From: Patescibacteria group bacterium
GTDB taxonomy: Bacteria > Patescibacteriota > Doudnabacteria > UBA920 > 2-01-FULL-50-11
Direction of reading: 5' to 3'
Assembly (NCBI GenBank): GCA_023485925.1
Contig: JAMDAJ010000045.1
Coordinates: 1-10,486, forward strand
DNA: 10,486 nucleotides
Both the position numbers and the translations under genes were made by a program. Positions 1 to 6,553 of this stretch are shown here, piece after piece. The notes below the pieces were generated by a model. It made no database searches. It was not told where the DNA came from and worked only from the letters and a program-made list of their open reading frames with translations. Position 1 is the first letter of the stretch, and each line of letters begins with the position of its first letter.

Positions 1-524
<524 letters not shown>

Positions 525-607
525 GAAAATTCGATGCCTAAATTAGCAGAACTAAGTTAGTAGGCGATACGGCTCAGATTCCGACGAAGTCGGAATGAGC
601 CAGCCTG

Positions 608-638
608 CCCCGTAGCGACGCGAAGCGTCTGCTTCGGG
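608..638. repeat. Palindromic repeat inside the rRNA leader
   Basis: CCCCG...CGGGG encloses AGC/GCT and GACGC/GCGTC around a GAA loop, giving a nearly continuous hairpin with small bulges. It abuts the second copy of the 16S 5' end. It resembles the short REP-like palindromes scattered elsewhere in this window, but a copy count would be needed to call it a family. Confidence 0.5.
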
Positions 639-654
639 GGATCAAACTCTCATA
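639..654 (-). repeat. Second copy of the 16S 5'-terminal sequence
   Basis: GGATCAAACTCTCATA here is an exact 16-bp repeat of 506-521, the start of the 16S gene (TATGAGAGTTTGATCC on the rRNA strand). The copy lies 133 bp upstream of the true one in the leader. It is followed on the rRNA strand by a strong palindrome (638-608) instead of TGGCTCAG. A shorter match, TGAGCCAG (596-603 versus 499-506), lies on the far side of that palindrome. The copy may therefore be a longer 5'-end duplication split by a palindromic insert, though the short match could be chance. Confidence 0.75.
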
Positions 655-914
655 AGTATCCGCGGTTTCACACCGTGTGAACACGCGGACTTAAGTTTGC
701 TCGCTAAAAAGCGAGTGAACTTTGGCGCACACGTTTTTTTGACCTTTCGACCCACTCAAGGTTACCTTGAGCGAAGCCGAAGGGGTGATCGGACGTGTGC
801 AGAACCGATTCGGAATCAACGTTTTATTCCGCCGTGATTTAGGGATCACGGCGGATTCCTGTCACTATTCAATGGTCAATTACTATTCAGTTGGTAAGGT
901 ACTGCCTCTGCTTT

Positions 915-1016
915 CCCCTCCTGGTGAGGAGGGGTTAGGGGAGGTTGTAGACGATTTTGAAAATTTTCCAAACCGACTATAACCCCCTCTTCATCTCCCC
1001 CTTACGCAAGGGGGAG
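915..1016. repeat. Paired C/G-rich hairpins, MITE-like unit
   Basis: Two perfect hairpins, 915-934 (CCCCTCCT/AGGAGGGG, loop GGTG) and 995-1016 (CTCCCCCTT/AAGGGGGAG, loop ACGC), bracket an AT-richer 60-bp core. Just inside each hairpin is related text (TTAGGGGAGGTT and AACCCCCTCTTC), so the unit is roughly inverted-symmetric. This kind of CTCCCC/GGGGAG dispersed element is common in environmental genomes. It has no coding capacity. Family membership is inferred. Confidence 0.45.
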
Positions 1017-1141
1017 AAACGTTTTAGAAACAAAAACACGCTCCTCAACCAAGTCACGTGCCATATCCCCCCGGACTCACGTTTTTGGACGGTTTATTTG
1101 TGGCGGTTTGTAAAAATTAGCTTTTAAAGCTTGACTTCAAT

Positions 1142-1170
1142 ATTCTATACTAGGCCAAAAAACCTGTCAA
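1142..1170 (-). promoter_or_regulatory. Sigma70-type promoter for the rRNA operon
   Basis: On the minus strand there is a perfect -35 TTGACA (1170-1165), a 17-bp spacer and -10 TAGAAT (1147-1142, five of six consensus bases). Transcription would start near 1135 and run leftwards into the 16S leader. I saw no better promoter between here and the 16S gene. Confidence 0.75.
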
Positions 1171-1265
1171 GACCAAGCGCTCGCCCAAGTGATGAGGTGG
1201 AAGCAAATAAGCAGAACGCTGCGGCGAGGACTTATAAACCGCTGTATTTTTCCCGGACTTGAGCT

Positions 1266-1271
1266 TATAAT
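1266..1271 (+). promoter_or_regulatory. Possible -10 box for the receiver-domain gene
   Basis: TATAAT lies 36 bp before the ATG at 1307, which would give a leader of about 30 nt. The -35 side (TGTATT, 1243-1248, spacer 17) is a poor match. An alternative is TTGAGC (1259-1264) with TACAAT (1284-1289), but that spacer is 19 bp. Transcription would be divergent from the rRNA promoter. Confidence 0.35.
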
Positions 1272-1306
1272 TACTTGCTGTAATACAATTTAATACGGAG
1301 GCGGTG

Positions 1307-1675
1307 ATGAAAAATCTCCCGGATTTAAGCCTGCTCGTGGTGAGCGGCGAGGAAAGCGAGGCAGATACCGCGGCTGCGGAACTTCTTTTCCTGGGATTCG
1401 GCGCCGTGGCTGTCGCCACGAGCGCCTACGTAGCCCGGGAGATAATGATGCAATATCCCATCGACGCGGTGATAGTGGACAGCCGAAGGGCCATTGCGCT
1501 GCTAGGGCACCGCGCGGAATTCCCGGAAGTAAAAGTCCTGGTCGCCGGACCCCGCGAGGCCGCCCGCGCCGAGATTTTGGAAAATGGCGCCGACGGCTTC
1601 CTGCTCCTGCCGACAGAGGCGGAGGAGATACTTACCGCCATTTTTGCGCTCTTCTCTCAAGGGGTTTTACCTTAA
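1307..1675 (+). CDS. Degenerate (pseudo-)receiver domain protein, stand-alone
   Basis: A protein of 122 aa that fits one CheY-like receiver fold and nothing else. Beta-1 is LSLLVV (8-12), beta-3 IDAVIVD ends in D58 at the phospho-acceptor position, beta-4 is VKVLVAG (76-81), and the helix-4/beta-5 text ENGADGFLLLP (92-102) matches the family's GADxFLxKP. Key active-site residues are changed. The acidic pair after beta-1 is replaced by S13-G14 (E15 and E16 follow), the Thr/Ser after beta-4 is Gly or Pro, and the conserved Lys before Pro102 is Leu101. Normal Mg-dependent phosphorylation is therefore unlikely. I chose ATG 1307 over GTG 1304 because GGAGG (1297-1301) sits 5 nt before it. There is no output domain and no kinase nearby. 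The fold is seen by motif; the partner and role are unknown. Confidence 0.7.
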   Translation: MKNLPDLSLLVVSGEESEADTAAAELLFLGFGAVAVATSAYVAREIMMQYPIDAVIVDSRRAIALLGHRAEFPEVKVLVAGPREAARAEILENGADGFLLLPTEAEEILTAIFALFSQGVLP

Positions 1676-1681
1676 GATTTT

Positions 1682-1710
1682 AAGCGATGCTTTAAGCGTC
1701 GCTTTTTTTT
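1682..1710 (+). terminator. Intrinsic terminator after the receiver gene
   Basis: AAGCGATGCT (1682-1691) pairs with AGCGTCGCTT (1695-1704) with one G-T pair, followed by a run of T to 1710. It begins 7 bp after the stop codon. Confidence 0.85.
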
Positions 1711-1735
1711 AAAACCCGGGTTGCCCCGGGTTTTT
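1711..1735. terminator. Bidirectional CCCGGG hairpin between convergent genes
   Basis: AAAACCCGGG (1711-1720), loop TTGC, CCCGGGTTTT (1725-1734). It has T-rich tails on both strands, so it can stop clpP transcription (minus) and back up the receiver-gene terminator (plus). The clpP stop codon is 2 bp away. Confidence 0.75.
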
Positions 1736-1736
1736 G

Positions 1737-2312
1737 TCAACTGATGATTTTGTCTAAGAGTCCGTACTTCTTGGCTTCTTCCGGACTCATAAAAAAATCA
1801 CGGTCGGTATCTTTTTCGATCTTGGCCATGGTTTGGCCGGTGTGTTTGGAAAGGATCTGGTTGATCTGGTCGCGCACTCTAAGCATCTCTTTGGTACGGA
1901 TCTCCACGTCGGTGGCTTGTCCTTCCGCCCCGCCCATCACCTGGTGGATCATAATGCGGGAGTTGGGCAGAGAAAATCGCTTCCCTTTGCTGCCAGCGGC
2001 TAAAAGTACGGCGGCGGCGGAAGCGGCTTGGCCGATGCAGATGGTGGAAACGTCCGCCTTGGTGAACTGCATCGTATCGTAAATGGCCATTGCGCTCGTT
2101 ACCGAGCCGCCCGGGGAATTGATATAGAGCTTGATTTCTTTCTTGGGGTCGGAGGCGTCCAGGAATAACAATTGGGCGATGACCAAATTGGCCATGTGGT
2201 CGTCGATGGGCTCGCCGATAAAAATGATGCGCTCTTTTAAGAGGCGCGAATAAATATCGTAGGCCCGCTCGCCGGTTTGGGAACTGTCGATGACCATGGG
2301 AATAAGTGGCAT
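1737..2312 (-). CDS. clpP: ATP-dependent Clp protease proteolytic subunit ClpP
   Basis: A 191-aa serine protease of the ClpP family, which forms the tetradecameric chamber that degrades proteins fed by ClpX or ClpC ATPases in the cytoplasm. The catalytic triad is visible: Ser98 in GQAASAAA, His123 in MIHQVMGG and Asp172 in DTDRD, with the His-Asp spacing of E. coli (49 residues). The start MPLIPMVIDS with GERAYDIYSRLLKERII matches the mature family N-terminus closely, so there is little or no propeptide. An open frame continues upstream into nusA, but that extension has only shadow-type sequence. No Shine-Dalgarno motif is seen before the ATG. It lies 31 bp after nusA on the same strand, probably cotranscribed, and ends at a bidirectional terminator. 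Confidence 0.97.
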   Translation of the reverse strand: MPLIPMVIDSSQTGERAYDIYSRLLKERIIFIGEPIDDHMANLVIAQLLFLDASDPKKEIKLYINSPGGSVTSAMAIYDTMQFTKADVSTICIGQAASAAAVLLAAGSKGKRFSLPNSRIMIHQVMGGAEGQATDVEIRTKEMLRVRDQINQILSKHTGQTMAKIEKDTDRDFFMSPEEAKKYGLLDKIIS

Positions 2313-2343
2313 AGTTGTGAGGTTATGAATTACGATTAGAAGA

Positions 2344-3552
2344 TTAAGAATTTTCCGGCTTGGATTCTTCGGTTTTCGCGTCGTCTGCCGCCTCACCCTC
2401 ATCCGCTGCTTGCTCTTCAACTTCCCCCACTTTCGCCTTTTCTTCGGCCGGGGTTTCGGCGGGCGCGCTTTCCTCGATCGGCTTCTCCTCCTCGCTCCCG
2501 ATTTTCTCCGGCTTAATATCCAGTTTCCATCCTGTGAGACGCGCGGCCAGACGCACGTTCTGTCCGGCCTTGCCGATGGCAAGCGATAGCTGGTCTTCCA
2601 TCACCGAAACTTTGGCTTCCTTGTTCTCCTCGTCCAATTCCACGCTGATGATTTTCGCGGGCGACAACGCCTTGGCGATGAACTTCACGGTGTCTTCCGA
2701 CCATTCCACCACGTCGATTTTCTCTCCGCCAAGTTCCGAGCGAATCGTGTCGATGCGCGCGCCGCGCTGGCCCACGCAACTGCCAATGGGGTCAATGCCT
2801 TCCTGATTGGACCACACGGCGACTTTGGCACGGCTGCCCGCTTCCCGCGCCACCGATTTTATTTCCACCACGCCGGAATTTACCTCCGGCACCTCGATCT
2901 CAAACAGCCGCCGAACCATATCCGGATGCGAGCGGGACAGGGTGATTTTGGGGCCTTTGGGCGTCGGCTCCACGTGCAAAATCAAAACTTTGATGCGGCT
3001 GCCGATGCGGTAATTTTCGCCACGGATCTGCTCAGAAGGGAATAACACGCCCGAACCCCGACCCAAATCCACCAGCACCGTATCGCCTTCGAGGCGCTGC
3101 ACCATGCCGGAAACGAGCGTACGCTCCTTGGCTTTGTATTCTTTGAAAACAATTTCGCGCTCGGCTTCGCGGAGTTTCTGCACTATAACCTGCTTGGCGG
3201 TTTGCGCGGCGATGCGACCAAAAGACGTGCCTTCTTTAGGCGTAATGTCAGTGCGTAATTCCTCGCTGACCTTGATGGATTTTTTCAGCTTCTTGGCGTC
3301 AGAGAGTTTCAACTGCTTCTGCGGATCGAATTCTTCTTCCAAAATTTCGTCTTCCACCACGGTCTTGACGTCAAACACGCGCGTCGCCAAAGACTCGGGA
3401 TTCAATTCCACCACGGCGTTCTGGTCTTTCTTGCCGTAATCCTTGCGAAAAGCCGCGGCTAAAGCCCCTTCGATCATTTTAATGACCTCATCGCGGTCTA
3501 AACCTTTTTCCTCACAGATCTGGGTGAGCGCTTGCTCAAATGCTTCGTTCAT
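2344..3552 (-). CDS. nusA: Transcription termination/antitermination factor NusA
   Basis: A 402-aa RNA polymerase-associated factor that controls pausing, termination and rRNA antitermination. Domain order is visible: N-terminal RNAP-binding domain (about 1-130, MNEAFEQALTQICEEKGLDR), an S1 domain (about 143-207, VSGMVQRLEGDTVLVDLG), then KH1 with GQRG (261-264, in GSCVGQRGARI) and KH2 with GKAG (327-330, in LAIGKAGQNVRLA). From about 350 to the end is a low-complexity acidic tail rich in Glu, Ala and Pro, in place of the repeats found in E. coli NusA (495 aa). There is no clear Shine-Dalgarno; the start is fixed by family N-terminal similarity. It is preceded by tandem terminators, so it likely has its own promoter in 3553-3612, though none is convincing by eye. 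clpP follows. Confidence 0.97.
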   Translation of the reverse strand: MNEAFEQALTQICEEKGLDRDEVIKMIEGALAAAFRKDYGKKDQNAVVELNPESLATRVFDVKTVVEDEILEEEFDPQKQLKLSDAKKLKKSIKVSEELRTDITPKEGTSFGRIAAQTAKQVIVQKLREAEREIVFKEYKAKERTLVSGMVQRLEGDTVLVDLGRGSGVLFPSEQIRGENYRIGSRIKVLILHVEPTPKGPKITLSRSHPDMVRRLFEIEVPEVNSGVVEIKSVAREAGSRAKVAVWSNQEGIDPIGSCVGQRGARIDTIRSELGGEKIDVVEWSEDTVKFIAKALSPAKIISVELDEENKEAKVSVMEDQLSLAIGKAGQNVRLAARLTGWKLDIKPEKIGSEEEKPIEESAPAETPAEEKAKVGEVEEQAADEGEAADDAKTEESKPENS

Positions 3553-3605
3553 AACTAGTGTTTAATGGACAGTGTTAGTAATTAGTCAGTTTAACTTATG
3601 AATTT

Positions 3606-3660
3606 AAAAAGAGGACTCTCCGGCAAGCCCTTTTAGCAAAAAATGCGGGCTTCGCCGCAC
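3606..3660 (-). terminator. Two tandem terminator hairpins between yraN and nusA
   Basis: On the minus strand, the first hairpin pairs 3660-3655 with 3648-3643 (GTGCGG/CCGCAT, loop with CGAAGC) and is followed by TTTTT. The second pairs 3630-3625 with 3618-3613 (GGGCTT/GAGTCC with wobble pairs) and is followed by TCTTTTT. Both point leftwards and would close the rny-to-yraN transcript. The second stem is weaker. Confidence 0.6.
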
Positions 3661-3673
3661 TTTTACTGGAAAC

Positions 3674-4078
3674 TCACCGATTATCTTCTATCGCATTCTC
3701 TATTATATTAACCGATTTGGGATTTTTGTCAACATCGGCTAATACTTCGGCCACGTCGATTCGGCAGACGTGCTCGGAAAATTCGGGATTTTGAGCCAGG
3801 AAATATTTGCAGGCGGCAAGCAAACGCCGCTGCTTGAACACGTCCACCGCCTCGGCCGGGGTTCCGAACCTAAGCGACACACGGGTCTTGACCTCCACGA
3901 ACACCAAAAGTTTGTCTTTTGCCGCGACCAAATCGATCTCGCCCAAACGCTTGCCTTTCCGGTTGTAAAAATTCTTGTCCAATATCTTAAACCCCCGACT
4001 CCGGTACAGGCCGGCAATATGCTCTTCGCCCCACTCGCCTAAGCTGGGCTGCTTTTTTCCGACTTTAAGCCCGAACAT
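3674..4078 (-). CDS. yraN: YraN-family (UPF0102) putative nuclease
   Basis: A 134-aa protein of the UPF0102/YraN family, which has a restriction-endonuclease-like fold and is conserved in most bacteria without a settled function. The family signature is clear: LGEWGEEHIAGLYRSRGFKIL near the N-terminus (13-33), GEIDLVA (46-52) and VFVEVKTR (59-66). These give the Asp and Glu-x-Lys of a PD-(D/E)xK site (D49, E62, K64). RIDVAEV (107-113) matches the usual RFDVV strand. The C-terminal tail after 113 is a little longer than in many members. The start ATG is 11 bp after the membrane-protein stop, and only a weak AAGGG about 12 nt upstream could act as RBS. It is probably last in the transcript because terminators follow. 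Confidence 0.92.
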   Translation of the reverse strand: MFGLKVGKKQPSLGEWGEEHIAGLYRSRGFKILDKNFYNRKGKRLGEIDLVAAKDKLLVFVEVKTRVSLRFGTPAEAVDVFKQRRLLAACKYFLAQNPEFSEHVCRIDVAEVLADVDKNPKSVNIIENAIEDNR

Positions 4079-4089
4079 CGCAAAATACG

Positions 4090-4479
4090 CTACCCTTTCA
4101 AATATTTTTGCTTTACTTGGTTATTCTGCCACACGGCTTTCTCCCGCGGGAAACGGAACAACGTATAAGCCAACATAAAATACAACCAGACCAGAAAGCC
4201 CAAAGCGATCGCGGCGGCGACGAAACGGATGCCTAAGTACGGGATGCTTAAATACCGCAAAGCGATCCAGATCGCGCCTGATATTCCGAAGGAAAACAGA
4301 CCAAAACTCACGCGGCGCAGCAGCCGGCTGACAACAGCATTTTTTTTAGTTTGCATCAACTGTCCGGCCTTTGCGGCCACGGCGATGATCAAAAAACTCG
4401 CAAAGGTTCCGCTGATAACAAGGTCCGAGCGGGAGAATAATGCAGTAGGGGTCGAGAACAAAAAATCTGAAACGGACAT
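4090..4479 (-). CDS. Small integral membrane protein, three predicted TM segments
   Basis: I do not recognise a named family. The 129-aa product has three hydrophobic segments, about 20-38 (LVISGTFASFLIIAVAAKA), 57-77 (VSFGLFSFGISGAIWIALRYL) and 86-108 (FVAAAIALGFLVWLYFMLAY). A basic loop at 45-56 (KKNAVVSRLLRR) and a basic C-terminal tail (FRFPREKAVWQNNQVKQKYLKG) suggest a cytoplasmic C-terminus. No catalytic motif is visible. yraN follows after 11 bp, so the two are probably cotranslated from one transcript. There is no clear Shine-Dalgarno; the region before the ATG is AT-rich and follows a palindromic repeat. Confidence 0.8.
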   Translation of the reverse strand: MSVSDFLFSTPTALFSRSDLVISGTFASFLIIAVAAKAGQLMQTKKNAVVSRLLRRVSFGLFSFGISGAIWIALRYLSIPYLGIRFVAAAIALGFLVWLYFMLAYTLFRFPREKAVWQNNQVKQKYLKG

Positions 4480-4505
4480 AAAAATAAATTAATTGATTCC
4501 CTGTT

Positions 4506-4645
4506 TGTCATTCCCGCCCGCCTACCGCAGGCGGCGAAGGCGGGAATCCAAGCGCGTGGGCTATAACAGTACCCATAATATGAATGCCGGATATTCACCT
4601 CGGGCGGATTCCGGGATGACCCAGCTCTTCTCGAAGGGCTGGGTC
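4506..4645. repeat. Intergenic palindromic repeat, TGTCATTCC family (copy 1)
   Basis: It starts TGTCATTCCCGCC and folds at once (ATTCCCGCC 4510-4518 with GGCGGGAAT 4539-4547, inner CCGCCT/AGGCGG). The far side carries ATTCCGGGATGAC (4608-4620) and a hairpin GACCCAGC/GCTGGGTC (4618-4625, 4638-4645). The last arm overlaps the TGA stop of the methyltransferase gene at 4646-4644. It fills the whole gap between two genes and may serve as a transcript-end or processing hairpin. Confidence 0.65.
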
Positions 4646-5180
4646 ACTTTTGTAAAAGCAGCGCGTAATGATAACTGTCAGCTGGCAATGCCTTCACCAG
4701 TTTAAAACCTTGTTTGGTAAACAGCCCGCTTGCCGCTTCTTCCGTCATTCGGGACTCGTATGACGGCCCGATCGACGACTGCTGTTTTTTCCACTCCACC
4801 AACAGCACCAATGCGCCGGTTTTCAAAATACGGTAGACCTCCCGGATGAAATTCTGCGGCTGCTGCAGCTGCGGTAGGACTTTTCCGATGATGGCGAAGT
4901 CGCAGGCCAGATCGCCGATGGAGGAGGCCCGCCCGCTCTCCAAATCGTAATGCAGAGTCCGGACGTTTTTATGCCGGTTGATGCGGACGAGGGACATGAC
5001 CTTGCTTAAGGTGTCTTCCAAAACGTCCACGGCCCAGACCTTGCCCGAATCGCCGACGATTTTCGCCGCCGGCAGAGTAAAAAAGCCGTTGCCGCAACCC
5101 AAATCGGCTACGGTCAGGCCGGATTTAAGCCCGGCCTCAAGCAAAAGTTTCTCCGGATCCAAAAATTTTTGTTTTTGCAT
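4644..5180 (-). CDS. Class I SAM-dependent methyltransferase
   Basis: A 178-aa protein with a Rossmann-type methyltransferase fold. Motif I is TVADLGCGNGFFTLPAA (23-39), the acidic residue ending beta-2 is D52 in VWAVDV, motif IV is around CDFAIIGKVLPQL (93-105), and post-motif ILKTGALVLLVEW (118-130) precedes the final HYALLLQK strand. This resembles the UbiE/type-11 group, but the substrate cannot be told. I prefer ATG 5180 (MQKQKFLDPEKLL), because FLDPEKLL is where such proteins usually begin. ATG 5195 would add five residues encoded partly by the repeat next door. Its stop lies inside the next repeat. It sits between ymdB and the membrane-protein gene on the same strand. Confidence 0.87.
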   Translation of the reverse strand: MQKQKFLDPEKLLLEAGLKSGLTVADLGCGNGFFTLPAAKIVGDSGKVWAVDVLEDTLSKVMSLVRINRHKNVRTLHYDLESGRASSIGDLACDFAIIGKVLPQLQQPQNFIREVYRILKTGALVLLVEWKKQQSSIGPSYESRMTEEAASGLFTKQGFKLVKALPADSYHYALLLQK

Positions 5181-5189
5181 AAAAATTTT

Positions 5190-5278
5190 TGTCATCCTGA
5201 GCAACCGGAGGAAGTCGAAGGATCTTTTGAAAGATTCCTCGGCAAGCCTGTCTGCTGACAGGCAGGCTCGGAATGACA
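5190..5278. repeat. Intergenic palindromic repeat, TGTCATTCC family (copy 2)
   Basis: The ends TGTCATCC (5190-5197) and GGAATGACA (5270-5278) are inverted. Inside are GATCTTT/AAAGATT (around 5221-5236) and a perfect GCCTGTC/GACAGGC stem. It occupies the gap between ymdB (stop at 5282) and the methyltransferase. The alternative upstream ATG of the methyltransferase falls in its left end. Confidence 0.75.
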
Positions 5279-5281
5279 GTA

Positions 5282-6091
5282 TTATTTTAAAATGATTGTC
5301 TCCAAAAACGCTTTGATGCTCCTGGCCTTTCCGGTTCTCTCGTCGACGTCGATGACGATATATCCCATCTCGGCCTCGTCGGTCTCCTCAACTTCCAAAG
5401 AAACTTTTTCGGCGGACAAAAACCTCTTTAAAGCGGTCTCCTTCTTTACGCCCAAAATCGATTGGGAAGCGCCGCACATGCCCGCATCGGAAATATAAGC
5501 GGTGCCGCCGGGCAATACCTGTGCGTCGGCGGTCTGCACATGAGTATGTGTGCCCAAGAGCGCCGCCACCCTCCCGTCGGCGTAAAAGCCCAAACCGCGC
5601 TTTTCCGAGGTGGCCTCGGAGTGAAAATCCACCAATATTATGTCGGATTTCGGCGCGGTTTGCAAAATTTCATCAAGTTTTTTGAAGGGCGATCCAATCA
5701 ATCCGTCAAACTGGCGCTCCATAAAGACCTGGGCGTTGAGGTTGATGATAAGGATCTCGGTGTCCTTGACCGTAAGCTGGGCAAAACCTTTGCCCGGGTA
5801 ATCGCCCTCAAAGTTCGCGGGGCGGACAACCTTGTCCGGAAAATTCGAGAACACTTCGGCAATCTGCTCGGCTTTGTCAAACATATGATTGCCGCCGGTC
5901 AGAAAATCGATGCCGGAATCGAAAAGCTCCCGCGCGATCTTGGCGGTAAGCCCAATGCCGTGCGCGGCATTTTCGCCGTTGGCGACGACCAGAGCGGGCT
6001 TGTGCTTTTTTTTCAAGGCAGGCAAAACCTGCCGCACGGCTGCCCGTCCGGTTTTTCCGACTATGTCTCCGAAAAAGAGAACACGAAACAT
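5282..6091 (-). CDS. ymdB: YmdB-family (TIGR00282) metallophosphoesterase
   Basis: A 269-aa calcineurin-like phosphodiesterase of the YmdB group. The B. subtilis protein (264 aa) hydrolyses cyclic nucleotides and affects biofilm and motility decisions. The dinuclear metal-site motifs are all present: D9 in FGDIVGK, E40/N41 in NGENAAHG, N68/H69 in GGNHMFD, H157 in DFHSEATSEK, and H182/H184 in GTHTHVQTAD. The start MFRVLFFGDIVGKTGR matches the family N-terminus; no Shine-Dalgarno is seen. In many bacteria this gene directly follows rny; here a GxxExxY unit lies between them. The cyclic-nucleotide role is known for the family, not shown here. Confidence 0.95.
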   Translation of the reverse strand: MFRVLFFGDIVGKTGRAAVRQVLPALKKKHKPALVVANGENAAHGIGLTAKIARELFDSGIDFLTGGNHMFDKAEQIAEVFSNFPDKVVRPANFEGDYPGKGFAQLTVKDTEILIINLNAQVFMERQFDGLIGSPFKKLDEILQTAPKSDIILVDFHSEATSEKRGLGFYADGRVAALLGTHTHVQTADAQVLPGGTAYISDAGMCGASQSILGVKKETALKRFLSAEKVSLEVEETDEAEMGYIVIDVDERTGKARSIKAFLETIILK

Positions 6092-6098
6092 AGCTAGT

Positions 6099-6545
6099 CC
6101 ACTAATTCACTAATCGTCACAAATAACACTAATTCACGATTCGTTTACTTAAAACGCCTTTCTTGGAAAAAATTATCAATATTCCTAACTTAATACTATT
6201 AGCTTTAAGGTAACCATATACTTGCCTAATATGCTGATGATAAATCCCATCGGCCACTTTAACTCAACAACGATCCTTGCATCATTCTTCTCTAGTAAAA
6301 AATCCAGAAAATATCTGCCGATCGGCTTACCGCCTACCACTAACGGAGAGGTTAATTGTTCAACGACTTTAAATCCAAGTTCATTGAAAGCGTTTTTAAG
6401 TCCGCGATAATAATATTTCTCTTGATAACCAAAACCGAGCTCATTGAAAACTTTCAAGGCTGCCCCAACAATAGCATAGCTTTCGTCTTTATAAATAAGC
6501 TCGGCCATTGATTAGTGATATTTGTGTTTATTTGTGAATTAGTGG
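6099..6545. mobile_element. Inverted-repeat-bounded unit carrying the GxxExxY gene
   Basis: The GxxExxY gene is enclosed by imperfect inverted repeats of 36-37 bp, 6099-6135 and 6510-6545. Both begin CCACTAATTCAC from the outside, then share CACAAATA and CACTAAT; about 30 of 35 aligned positions agree. Each arm is itself made of TTAGTG/TTTGTG steps every 9-10 bp. The right arm starts 2 bp before the ATG and the left arm overlaps the stop in the restored frame. It sits between rny and ymdB. No transposase and no clear target duplication is seen, so mobility is an inference from the architecture. Confidence 0.45.
6129..6508 (-). pseudogene. GxxExxY family protein, interrupted by one missing base
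   Basis: As read, the frame gives 107 aa ending at 6185, with the family motif GYQEKYY (G27, E30, Y33) and the strand IVVELK (79-84). After ELK the expected family text is lost. Restoring one G near 6256/6257 switches to a frame that reads VADGIYHQHIRQVYGYLKAN and continues to a TAG at 6131-6129. The result is a 126-aa protein of normal family length, with the conserved H-I-x-Q-V-x-x-Y-L-K segment. The family is small, restriction-nuclease-like by its D...E-x-K pattern, and of unknown role. Either the gene is decayed or the assembly dropped a base. It has no Shine-Dalgarno. Confidence 0.85.
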
Positions 6546-6553
6546 ATAGGTAA

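Larger units (their letters stand above)
525..1135 (-). other. rRNA operon leader, about 610 bp, rich in hairpins
   Basis: No protein gene is supported here. On the minus strand it is the stretch between a strong promoter (1142-1170) and the 16S 5' end. It holds successive inverted repeats: 571-601 (GGCTCA...TGAGCC with a GAA loop), 608-638, 660-688 (CCGCG/CGCGG enclosing TTCACA/TGTGAA), 700-715 (CTCGCT/AGCGAG), 753-769 (CTCAAGG/CCTTGAG), 829-854 (a perfect 10-bp stem), 915-934 and 995-1016. Some are likely rRNA processing or antitermination structures and others are dispersed palindromic repeats. I could not pick out a convincing boxA. About 1021-1130 holds nothing I recognise. Confidence 0.6.

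Noticed and set aside
767..982. 71-aa plus-strand open frame in the rRNA leader
   Set aside because: It runs through palindromic repeats, has no RBS and no family likeness.
2313..2582. Upstream extension of the ClpP frame to 281 aa
   Set aside because: The added 90 residues are Arg/Lys/Pro-rich, overlap nusA in another frame and resemble no ClpP propeptide; the family start MPLIPMVIDS is clear.
5462..6097. 211-aa plus-strand open frame
   Set aside because: It is antisense to ymdB, whose full set of metal-site motifs is intact; the plus frame has no recognisable family.
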